Positions 1-11,000 of a stretch of DNA of 64,000 nt are shown in pieces. Where the stretch lies: contig NC_062223.1 in assembly GCF_902686445.1 (NCBI RefSeq), positions 43,246,998 to 43,310,997 on the forward strand, written 5' to 3'. A model generated the notes under the pieces. It made no database searches and was not told the origin of the DNA. It saw nothing but the letters and a program-made list of their open reading frames with translations. The stretch comes from Sciurus carolinensis (taxonomy: Eukaryota; Chordata; Mammalia; Rodentia; Sciuridae). Position numbers and translations under genes: made by a program. Numbering within the stretch: the stretch's first letter is position 1; each line of letters starts with the position of its first letter.

Positions 1-129
1 CCTAAAGTCCTTTCTCAACACTACAGTTGGAGGGATACTTTTTGAACCAGAAGTTGAGTGTGTCATTCCTTTAAGACCTCCCATCTAGTACAAAGGAAGA
101 ACTAGCACCTTCATAAGGACCTCCAAGCT

Positions 130-575
130 CCATGTGGTCTGGACCAGCAATGTCTCATCATTTCCTACTATCCCTAATCTGCTCAGGTTCACAGACTTCC
201 TTGCTGTTCCTTGGATGTGACAGGCACCCATCTACCCCAGGACCTTTGCACTTGCTGGTCCCCCATCTGTATGGATCGCTCCTCCATACCTCCTTCAGTC
301 CTTTACTGAAATGTTTCCTTCTTCATCACACCTAAACCACAATACCCCAACATGCTCCAGCACTCTGTTCTTCCTTGCTTTACATTTCTTTACTCTACAT
401 CTGATGTGCAATTTCTTAGCATTTTTTTCTTTTCTGTTTCTACCCCATAAAGCAAACTGCATGAAAGCCAAGTATTTTTGTCTGTCCTTTTCTGCCATCA
501 CTCAGTACCTGGAATGGTGTCTGGCACATAGGAGAGGCTTTAATAAGTGCTTATTGAGTACGTGAATAAGCCATG
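130..575 (+). repeat. LINE L2, 3' end
   Basis: It shows the typical L2 order: GGACCTTTGCACTTGCTG, then TTTACTGAAATGTTTCC, then GCAAACTGCATGAAAGCCA, ending TGTCTGGCACATAGGAGAGG and TGCTTATTGAGTACGTGAA. It lies just past the predicted EHF 3' end, so the region 1-650 has no gene. Confidence 0.75.
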
Positions 576-674
576 TACGTTCAGCTACTGCAGTCTGGTC
601 TGTTTCCTCTAAACTCAGTTCAGGATGGGTGGTTGAAGAATGAAGCACATGTTCACAGGCTGGTCTCTGTGGTT

Positions 675-680
675 TTTATT
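675..680 (-). terminator. EHF: Candidate EHF poly(A) signal AATAAA
   Basis: The minus strand reads CACTAATAAAAACCAC. Downstream on that strand (about 630-662) is a TG-containing stretch (CCTGTGAACATGTGC) that could act as the downstream element, putting cleavage near 650-662. No other AATAAA was seen on this strand between here and position 1. Confidence 0.5.
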
Positions 681-699
681 AGTGTTTTCTGGGACCCAT

Positions 700-720
700 C
701 AAACAAACAAACAAACAAAA
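700..720 (+). repeat. (CAAA)n simple repeat
   Basis: About five tandem CAAA units in the predicted EHF 3'UTR, just upstream of the poly(A) signal in gene direction. Confidence 0.8.
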
Positions 721-1744
721 AGCCATAAGTTGAAAAATATAATTCTCTCATAAAACAGAAACACTCAGTTTGAATTCCATGTAGTTTAAAGGGAAAGAGT
801 TCTGATTTTTAAAACAATAGTGGCAGTAGGGTTGTTCCCCACAAAAAGTCAACCAGGGAGGCAGATGGCAAGAAAAGCATGAATTATGCAGATAGCTACA
901 GAAAGATTAATCCCAATTTAGCTAAACGTGTGAAGGCCTGCACATTTCAAAGGTTTTTAAGACATAGTGTCAACGGATTTTTTTTTCTTCAAAGTCTTTA
1001 TCTCTTATCCCAGAAACTGAATCCTGAGACCCCAGGCTGAGGATAATTCAGCTCTGATGCTGTGATCGCCATGAAGTTGTTTCACTCATACAGTGAATAT
1101 TCCTCCAACAGTTGCATGTCAGGGAATATCATAGCCTATGTGATCAGACAAGCTCCTCACACATATGGTTCCACACTATGCACACAGTAGGCTTGTTTTT
1201 AACTATATGAAGAATGATATAATTGCTTTTCCCTCTTATTGTGTTTACCTTTTCTTACATTTTATGTAACTGAAAAACAACACACTTGCAAAACTAATAT
1301 CTAATATGCATTCCTAACCTTATCAAAAGATCCCTTGGTATTTTTCAAAAAGAAAAAAAATAATAAAATAAAATAAAAACCAACCCCAAAATACTAAAAC
1401 TGAAAACTGTTTTATGCTTAAATAGCAACTTACATCATATAAACACATTCATAATCTTCATTGGTTAAAATAGGTTAAGCGTTCATTTACTGGCATCTTG
1501 TGCCAGAGAAGTCTCACAGTTCCAAGTAAGGCAACAGTATTCTCAGCCAACATACGTTGACCTGTTGAACCAAAGTCTTGCTTGGGTTTCATTTTAGCCC
1601 AGGTGGGAAAGCAAAGTAAGGAGCCTCACAGTAAAATGTTCACAACGGATATGTCCTCGAAGATTTGGCTGCCATGTTCTTAGTCCAGTGAAGAAATTAT
1701 TCATGTCCCCATTATTGATAGGACCTCCCAATCCAAGGAATCTT

Positions 1745-1875
1745 CCAGAAGATGTTCATCCAACAAGTGTTTATTGTCTACCTGTTTCATGCCAGGTACC
1801 AGGAAAACAGTAGTGATGAGACTTTGACCCTGCCCTCAAAGAGCTTACAGTCTAGCCAGACAAGAACCAAAGGGA
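1745..1875 (-). repeat. LINE L2 3' end fragment
   Basis: CAACAAGTGTTTATTGTCTA, CATGCCAGGTACCAGG and CCCTCAAAGAGCTTACAGTC follow the reverse complement of the L2 3' end. It lies in the predicted EHF 3'UTR and supplies an AATAAA (1770-1775). Confidence 0.65.
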
Positions 1876-3557
1876 AACTCATAACCTGGATCTGTCCTGC
1901 TCAGGTGGCACTTTCAAGATACTGTGGGATATGTCCCTGAGAGCCATGGGCCTTACTCAAGTTTTATCAAGTCACACAGGAGCCTCAGATGATCTAAGTC
2001 TTGTGAAGTCTTAGCAGTACATTGCCTGACTTAAAACCTACTGAGAGAGCTGGAGCCCTTAGCTTAAGGAGGGTTCCAAGAGACCATGTTTAGTGACCAG
2101 GTGGACACCCATCACGGATGAGCTTCTCCATTGAGAAGCTGCATGGCCCCTAAGAAAGGGCAGCTTGTCTACAGGACTTGGCTGTCTCTTTCAACACTGC
2201 AGTGGGAAATACTCTGTGCACACCCCAAGTTGGCAGGACTCGATTACCTTGAGTTCTCCAAGTCACGAACAGCACATAGAAAAGGCAGCAAAGTCAAGCC
2301 AAGACAATAGTGATATGCCGAGAACTTAATACTCCAGCCTATTTAAACAGGCACCAGGTGCCAAGAAACTGTCACTTTCGACAAATAACACAATCTGCTA
2401 TTTATCTGAAGAACTGCTGCAGTTGCTACTCCCCAGATTCACCTACTCCCCAACAAAGATTGCTCTTCAATGGAAAAGTCACACAAAGAATCAAAGCCCA
2501 ATGGGAGAAATGTAAGGAACTTAACAGATTTGAGGAAGGATGAACTCAGAGAAGGATCTAGCCATCGTAGATGATGAATAGGCAAAGCCAGGAAAGGAAC
2601 AGCAGAGAGAATTGGCAGATACCCCTAATAATTTCACACAATCCAGACATGCACAGACACACAAGTATTCATGTATTACACCACTTCGAATACCCGGATG
2701 TCTAATTCATTCTTTGCAATTTATAGTCAAATGTGGGGAAGGCCCTGTAGTTCTTCAACCTTGGAAAACAAGGTGTGTCTTTTATGCAGTAATATCTGGG
2801 TTGCATAGTCAAGATCTTTGCCGCTCTGTTGTTATTTTTCTCAACCCCCTCGGTAACTTTCACTTGTAACACCAAGTAAAACCTTTGTATAGGTGACCAA
2901 GTCAGGCAAAAATGAAAGGAACTTGGTAGTCCCTTCAGAAGGTCGCTCATGGGTATTCCAAGGTCACCATGCTTAATGGTCCTCTTTATAATTAGGATAT
3001 TAATTCTTCTTACTTACAGATTTTTGAATACATTACAAGCACTTAGCAGACTTCAGTGTGAACTGAAGCAGGACTGTCCCTGGGCAGGACACAAGGGTAG
3101 GGGCTCTATTCGTTTTGAAGGTCACGCCTACAGATACACGTCTTCATTCCTGTCTCATTGCTCAAGACAGAGGAGAACAGAGGAGAAAGACAAGGGCGTG
3201 CGGGAGTCAACAAGAAAAATTGCCAAAAGGATTTGGTTCCAACGCATCGTCGATGTACCTACAGACTCATGTTCCTCCCAGCTTGCGTGACCCAAATCTA
3301 TCTTCAAGTATTCCAGAACAATCCCATGATTGAAGAAGCTTCCAACTCCTTGCTCCTGAGCGGCATTTCATGTTTATCTCTTCCATCCTTCCTCTCTTTT
3401 TCTTTTAAAACATTCCTCTGAATGCAAATCTATGCAACAACCCTTTCACTTTGGGATGAGTTCAGAGGAGACAGGAAAGAGATGATCCAAAGTAAGGAAG
3501 AGAGACATCTGCAAAGAGCACGTTCCCTGGAGAAGAGATCTTTATCCCTCCCCCACC

Positions 3558-3560
<3 letters not shown>

Positions 3561-3640
<80 letters not shown>
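3561..3640 (+). repeat. (CT)n(CA)n compound microsatellite
   Basis: About 23 CT units run directly into about 17 CA units. In the transcript sense of EHF this would be a (TG)n(AG)n tract in the 3'UTR. Open frames across it are low-complexity artefacts. Confidence 0.95.
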
Positions 3641-3642
<2 letters not shown>

Positions 3643-3932
3643 TTTTTTTTCTCAGCATTTTCTTCTGCAATATAATTTTCAATCTGCTTTAAAATTTCAG
3701 TGCATGTGTCTACTACTTAGCTCTTTCTGCATGACTACATTTAATTGGTCTGACTTTGACTCTTCTGGGGTTCTGAAGAGCAATTTCTCTAGATATTTCA
3801 ACCCCCTATCCCTCACATAAACATAAAAATAAGTTGACTTGAGAGTCTTGCTTTCACTTTAGGAACTAAAAGACCTTAACAAATCTTTTTGTTCTAAGAA
3901 TAAATCGCTATCTTCATCTCAATTGGCTAAAT

Positions 3933-4144
3933 CAGTGGTTCTCAATCAGGGGTCATTGTGTTCCCCCCAGGGGACATCTGGTGATGTCTGGGGACATTTT
4001 TGGTTGTCACAACTGGGGACTGCTTTTGGTATCTATAGGGCAGAGCTGATGGAATTTGCTCTACATCTTGCAATGCACAGGAGAGTCCTCCTCACAAAGA
4101 ATGATCCAGCCTAAAACGTCAGCTGTGCCAAATGAGAAACCTTG
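3933..4144 (+). mobile_element. MER5A (hAT-Charlie MITE), near full length
   Basis: It starts CAGTGGTTCTCAATCAGG and ends AATGAGAAACCTTG, the MER5A inverted termini. The inner GGGGACATCTGGTGATGTCT and TGGTTGTCACAACTGGGGAC are diagnostic. A non-autonomous DNA transposon of early mammalian age, here inside the predicted EHF 3'UTR. Confidence 0.85.
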
Positions 4145-4991
4145 AACCACAGAGATCCAAGAGCGAACACCTCAGTCTTGTCCATACCAATACCTTCTTT
4201 TTCCTATTTTTCTATTTTTAATCAGCTAGAATAAAAATAACCAAGACTCACCTCTCTCTTAAGTAACTAGAAGTGAGCAGATGTAGCAATTGACATTTCC
4301 TCACCAACCATCCAAGGGAAAGGGGGAACGGGTAAATCATTCCTGAATGAGTATAAAACCCTTCACCATTATTCTTCTCGCCCAGAGACATTCCAAGTCA
4401 GGTGATCCTAAGTGATTGCAGCCCACCCTAGATTTGGGGAGTCCCCATTCTCCACTCGCTGGCCCCTAACAGGTTAAACTTCCCGGCATCCTTCTGTTGT
4501 ATCCTGTCTCTCTGAGACCCTGGACTTCATCCTAACAGCCACATCCGCCTCCCTTGGCAAGGTCCTGGGGTCACTGATGTGCAGAGGACTCCTCACCTTT
4601 TCCTAAATCATTTTGCACATGACAAATATTTAATGCCCTCCAATTTTTCTTTCTTTCCTTTGGCAAGAAGCGCAAGGCTACAAACCTTGTTATTCTTGTG
4701 GTAGGAAAGAACTTCACAATAGTGGCAAAAAGAAATCACAACCACATACAGCATCGTATTTCACAGAACACTGTGTACGTTTGTTCCCCATATAGAACAT
4801 ACTTCAAAGTAACAAAATAATCTTTTATCAACTGTAGTGTTCCTTCTTCCCGGTAGAAGTAGATATTTTTTCCCCCTCGTGGTACATAAATATCAGAGAA
4901 AAATAAGTCTTTGAAATATTTACGTCCAGGAGTTCTTCGTGGGCTATGACTCATTACGTGTATGTTTCGGTTGGTGCTTCAGAGTCGACAA

Positions 4992-5091
4992 TCAGTTTTC
5001 ATTTTCTCTCCATCCACGAGCATTCTTCCCAAATTTATATACCAGCCTTCGTCCATCCACGCGCTCCAGAATTTCTCGCTTGTAGTAATAT
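4992..5091 (-). CDS. EHF: EHF last coding exon, end of ETS domain and stop
   Basis: Its 100 coding nt complete R268 and then encode [20 protein letters not shown] and [12 protein letters not shown], followed by TGA at 4994-4992. This is the second half of the ETS domain (end of recognition helix, wing and final strand) and the short EHF C-terminus. The acceptor is GGTTACAG. The exon is too short and split to appear as a simple open frame but is unambiguous by motif. It continues into the long 3'UTR. Confidence 0.95.
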
Positions 5092-8000
5092 CTGTAACCA
5101 AGACATCCCATGAGGTGGCCATTCAGACTAAGGCTGCTGGGGAGGGAACTGGTCGTGTGGCCTCATCAGCGGGGACACCTGAAACTCTCACCTCATGGCC
5201 CGGCTGAGCTTCTCGTAGGTCATGCTGCTGTTGTTCTTCTTTTTTCCCCATAGCTGAGCCACCGCCTCTGATTTCAAGAACCTGAAGATGCCCTCGGACC
5301 GGTCTTCCCACTTAATCAGCCCCGGGTTCTTGTCTGGGTTCAGGAGGATGTCGCGAATGAACTCCCACAAGTGAGTTCCTCTTGGGTCTGTTGAGGAGCA
5401 GAGAAGGGGGCTTAGGAGTGGCCTGTGTCACAGCACAGGGTGAGCAGGAGGAGCACTGAGCCTCACTGCTTCCTTCAAGCAGTGCTCCCAGGGAGGATGC
5501 TCCACCACCACCAAATACTGGATGTAAAAAAAAAAAATGAGCAATGAGCACTTTTTTATTTACAAATTGGGAAACTGAGGCACAGAAAATTGAAATGACT
5601 TGACCAAAGTCACACATTCAACTATGGGCAAAGCCAAGGCTAAGAAACAGGACTTAGGTCTCCTTGGCCAGGGGAGTTTCTTCCAAGTCACTCACAGATG
5701 ACTTGGTCTTCATTTCAACTCGTCACTTCTTCCCCAGAGAGCAACTCCAACCTCTCGTATCTAGTACCTCACCCAATTTAATGGCTCCAACCCAGCAACT
5801 GTGCTTCAGCCAAATGCAAATCAGAGAAGGCTCCAGAATGTTAACTCTTAGAATATATTGGGACCGGGGAATATGTTAGGTATTTTTCACGAAATACAAG
5901 ATTAAATATCCATAACAATATATATACATGGGAGTTGGGGGGGACTCTTTGAAAAATGGAGCAGCTACTGAAATGAGATTAGCAACCAAATTTAGTTCTA
6001 CTCCCTCTGGTTTTGTGATGCCTCCACTCTCACACGCCATTCATTTTTACCTCCCCGCTCACATACCATTTGAGGGGCCGTGTAAATTCATTTTTATGGG
6101 ATGACCCGGAATAGCAGAGAGTAGAGAGATGGCGATTCCCTGTAATTTCTAGATTATACCATGTCCGTTTCTCCCGAAGCCCCCCTCAATTCTGTGCCTC
6201 TGTTAGCTCATTGTTCATAAGATTTTTGATGGGAAATCCAATCCCAAAGAGCAGTGTTCAGTCTTCTGAATAATCAGCCACCTCTTAGAACAATAACGTC
6301 AGCCAAGAAGGAGGCTCCCTCTCAGCCGTCCCTCCCCGTCTTGCTCATCTTTCCTGGGATAGAGGGACATGGCTAACCACTTGCCTGCAAGAAATTCTTA
6401 TTCAATGACTGCACCAGTTTTAGAATAAACTGGAAAACTGGAAACAGCCGGCAGACCCCACTTGGAGGAGCACTGCACAGGGGATACCTAGCCAGCAAGC
6501 GATGCCTCTGTTTTCTCTCCCAGTCCCGTTGGAGGTAAAGAAATGGAGACAGCCAGCAGAGGCAGTATTTGCTAAAAACCAGTGGCTTCCAGTTAAACAA
6601 CAGGAAGGGAAGGGCCAGGAACCCGCCACTCACTGTGTTTTTTGGTGTGGGACTTTGCAGGGTGCTCTGGCTCCTTCTTCATGTCAGGTGACTCTGCTGA
6701 GGAGAAAAATGAGACCTTTTTAGTTTACCTGTTTCCGATGATCATCCTTTTCATTTATGCCTGTACTTATTTAACCAGTATTTATTGAGCACCTACCGCA
6801 TGCCTTGCACCATTTGGCTATATGGTAGCTGGTGAAACAAACAGATGATAAATACTATGGAGAAAAACAAGGCAGGGTAAGAAATGGGGCTAGAAGCATG
6901 GAGGTGGGGATAATTTGCACTTATACAAGGAGAACACAGAAGACCTCTGTGGCAAAGGAACCTGAGGGATGTGAGGGAGATGGCCACGCACAGAGCTTGT
7001 AGAGGAGCCTTCCATGGATGAGGACAGTAAGTGCAAAGACCCTGAGACTGATGTGTGCTCAGCACACACAAAGAAGGAAGCAAGTCGGAGAGCCATAGGA
7101 GCTGAGTTTCCAATCATTAGTGCCTTGTAGAACTTTTTAAGAACTTTGTTCTGAGAGAAAATAGATTTAGATCACTAGAAAGGTTTTTTTTTTCACATAA
7201 TACAAAAATGTAAATGCTCATAACAAAGAAAGATGACTTTTAAGCCAGAGGAGTGCCATTTTTTTTGGCATGCAAAGTTACATTTTAATCACCCTGACAA
7301 AGGGGCCATTGAGTGGCCTGAACTCAGTACAGAGGGCCACCGTGGACTATGAAAACACAGGTTAGTTTAACAAATGACTCATTATGGCAATTCGTCAATT
7401 GTCACCAAAGAGGAGAAGACAGAGGCGGATCAGTGAAGTGAAAATTCTTTAAAAAATAAATAAAACAATAAATACTACACATTCTCAATCATATGTAGAA
7501 GTACGCAGTAGAGGGTAGAATATTGATCACCAGCGTCTAGGACGTGAGTTGGGGGGAGAAGGAGGACAGGCAGGGAGTGAGATGCAGTCAGGACTGAGGG
7601 GCAGTTCCACACTCCAGAACGCAGTGCGCTGAGCATCGTTCATGACAACAGACCACATATTTCATAAGGAACTAGAAGAGAAAGGTGTGACATTTCCAAA
7701 CACCATGAAATGATAGACATTTAAGGAGAAGGAAATGCTGCTTCTCCCGATTTGATATTATACCTTGTATACATGAACCAAATTAGCATACTGTACCCCC
7801 GAAGGCTGTTCAACCATTATGTCAATTAAAAAGAAAAAGAGAACCAAATTCTCGAGCTGTGTGTCTGTGTGTCTGTATGAGAAAGAGAGAGACAGACACA
7901 GAGAGACAGACAGACAAGCAAAGCGACCTAAACACAAGTCAATCCTTTTAAGAAACGGGGCCAGTAAAACTTCTCTCTTCCGTGCACATTTCACCCGGGA

Positions 8001-11000
8001 TCCCTAACCTAGGTTCTCTGACTGACATGCGGCCTTTGAGGTCATTCCGGACTAAAACCTCATGCAGAGGAAGAGAGTCCATAGCATTCATTCCTTTGTC
8101 AGGAGTGGTCCAGTAGTCAAAAAAGAAGTTTATGAACCACTGACTAGCTCCTAACTGAAATGGTTAAAAGACAATTGATACTATTTCGGGGGTACTTCTA
8201 GGTACCAGTCACGGTCACGTTGCTAAGCACTTTATATGAATCACCTTAGGCGAGTCTTACAGTAACTCTGAGCTCAATTATGAGTACCCTGTGAGGCACT
8301 GTTCTAGCCCACAATGTGCAGCTGTGGAGGATCTGAGAAACAGAGAGGTCAAATGACGTGTGTGCAGTCACACAGCCTGAACCTGGAGCCAGGATGTGAA
8401 CACAGCAGTTTGAATCCAGAGGTTTTACTCATGAGCACTATTCTGTGCCATTTCCACAGACAGTGACCTGCTTTGGCACATAACAGATTTCATCAAGTCT
8501 TTCCTGCCAAGAGTCAGGTTCACTTTTATAATGCCTTTATTAGTTGAAAATATAATTCCAATCTAGTGATTCCATGTTTCCCAATGCACTTGGGCCCGTT
8601 CATTGATCCAATCACCCCATTTGCGAGGACCCAGAACTCCCAGCAATTTCTCCAAAAGCCAGGGCAGGATGGAGAACAAAGCCTGAATAAGAACTGACGA
8701 GAAGAAAACCTCGCTGTGCTTAAGAACCTCTCTCCTGGCATCGTCTCCAGGAGGGTCTGCACCTGACGTGGTTTTCTCTGAAATCTAGAAGGACCAATTC
8801 TCAGGAAATGCAGGCGACTTCGCTGACCCTCCCTGCAGGCTGTAGGGCCAGGTTGCAACATCTCATCAGGATGTGACAACATTGCAACAGGTCTGGCACC
8901 CACCCTGGTTTCCAAGTGATACATCACTCTGACAGGGCCACGTTGTTCTGTAGACAAAGAGTGGCATTTACCCAGCCGGTCACAAGCAAAGCTTTTTTTT
9001 CAAAAGGCATCCAGGAGGGATGCGAGGCCATTACTTCAGATCCTGGGTTGCATTCCGTAAAACCCGAGTGTCTCAGTGTGCTCTCCTCAATCATTGTGAG
9101 TTACGACCTGACGCAGAATCAATTGCTTGGGGTTAAGGTGCCTTCGTGAATAGGAAGAAAACCCTGGACACGCCTCAGAAAAATGCACATATGTGTACAG
9201 TTATGGAATGTGGTCAATCATTTCAGAGTTCTGTGGCCCTCTTCAGAGTTTACAGACTCTAGATTTAAAAGTCCCAGATGAAATAAACCATGAGGAAATC
9301 TTTCTGTTTGGAGATATCAGTCATGTAGCCAGGCTAGAGACCTCCATCCAGCTTAAGAAAGATTTAAAAAAGAAAACTAATAAAAATGTGCCCATCATCA
9401 CAGGGGGAAATAAGCAGCCAATGGCAAAAGAAAAATCTAACTTCTTCCAGCCCCTCTTCCTGTTCCAATCCGCAGGGGCAAAGGGGGATCTCGGAGCTGC
9501 CTCTGCCCTCAGATCGTTTGATGTACAACCTCCCTTGGATACAGCCAGCCTCTCCCCCTGGGTCCTCCCTGCTGGTGCAAAATAAAAGTCAAGACCTTTG
9601 AAGTTAGCCATGTGGTTAAGTGATTCATTGTCATAAAATAATGGCTTGCTCTGGGGAGGCTATGCAGCCCGGCTTTCTCTGGGCTCCCCTCCCCGGCACT
9701 CCGGGGCAAGGTCTGTCGGGTCCAGGCAGGGGCAGCCACCAGCCACCAGTTTATGAGGCAAGTGTGAGAACATGACTTCAGCTTAGCTGCTTCGCAAGAA
9801 GCAGAGATTAGAGGCATTTGCATATGATTCAGCTGTGAGCCATTTCTTTACGGGATACACAAATTTCAGCGTTCTAATAGATCATGCCACCCTCGCTCCA
9901 GGCTCGACAAGTCGGTAGATAAACACATCAAGCCGGAGTTGGCATGGCAGGCAGCAGGACTATCGGGCGGATCAGAACCTGGCGGCAGCCATTTTATGAA
10001 ATAGCAGATGACAGAGAAATCAAAACAGAGCCCGCTTCCCCACCCGCGTTTATCACTGAGGCCATCAGTTGACATGGAGCCTCGCCTCAGCTCAGCCCGT
10101 AACTTGCATTAAAACACAGAGATCAGTAACCACACTCAATTTTATGGGCGCTTGAAAGACACTCAGGCAGATGGCAGAGGTCTTTGGAGAGTTCTGGTTC
10201 CATCCAGTGGAGACCAGACTCTTCTGAAAGGAACTGATCCCTGCACAATTGGGATTAGTCCCCGACTTGGAGGGTTACTCCTCCAAAGGGGTTTTCCAGC
10301 TGCAGACACTGAATGGCTTCTTTAGGGAACGATTGGAATAGAGGTTTTGCCTGTTCATCTCATTGTCTAGCCTGTTGCAACAGCGGAACGGGAGCTGGGG
10401 TCAGGGATCAGGCAGGTAAAGGAGAGTGGATTCACAAAGCCCACTTTAAGAAGGAGTACCCAAACATCACAGGAGGCTCAGGAGGTGGCCGTTTCCTGTC
10501 ACTGCAATTGTGTGAACACAGACTGGCTCCTGAGCCCCTCTTGACTCTGAGGGTCTAGAATCAGAAAGTAGAGACACAGAAAAGAGAAGGAAGACCTGGC
10601 TGTGAGGCAGCAGAGCCTGGTTACGGCTTTCAGGTTTCCCAGGAACCCTGAGACCTAACAACCCTGAGGCACCGGAAGGGGTTGGTTCAACTTTATTCTT
10701 AGTTGGAATCTCTTGCCATAAGTCAAAGACCCAACCGGAAGGGCAAGGGAGGTAACACCTTGGGAAGTTTGAGAGGAAACCGGAGGGTGACCAGAGTGCT
10801 GTCCTCAGCCCGAAGCCCTTAGTCTGGACTGGGTGGCAGTGATTGCCACAGAGACTTTACCCCCGTGGGCTGTTCCACCAGTGTGGCACATGCACTGCCA
10901 GCCTTTCAGTGTTTGCTCTGACTTCCTAAATTCAACAAATATCTTCAAGTGACACATCATGCTAAGGGCTGCTGGAGAGAGAGGAAGTAGAGAAATGAAT

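Larger units (their letters stand above)
655..4991 (-). other. EHF: EHF 3' untranslated region (predicted, about 4.3 kb)
   Basis: From the TGA to just past the AATAAA at 675-680 there is no convincing splice site or other gene. A 3'UTR of this size agrees with the long human EHF mRNA (over 5 kb, from memory). It contains ATTAAA at 4629-4634 and AATAAA at 1770-1775 as possible earlier poly(A) sites, a MER5A copy, a CT/CA microsatellite and an L2 fragment. The exact 3' end is an inference. Confidence 0.6.

Noticed and set aside
1770..1775. AATAAA on the - strand as main EHF 3' end
   Set aside because: It lies in an L2 copy and has no convincing downstream element; kept only as a possible secondary site.
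3422..3820. Open frames over the CT/CA repeat
   Set aside because: Translation of a microsatellite (SLSLSL, HTHTHT, CVCVCV, ERERER); not a protein.
8526..8957. 143-codon open frame on the - strand
   Set aside because: Lies in an EHF intron, has no recognisable domain or splice context, and low codon regularity.
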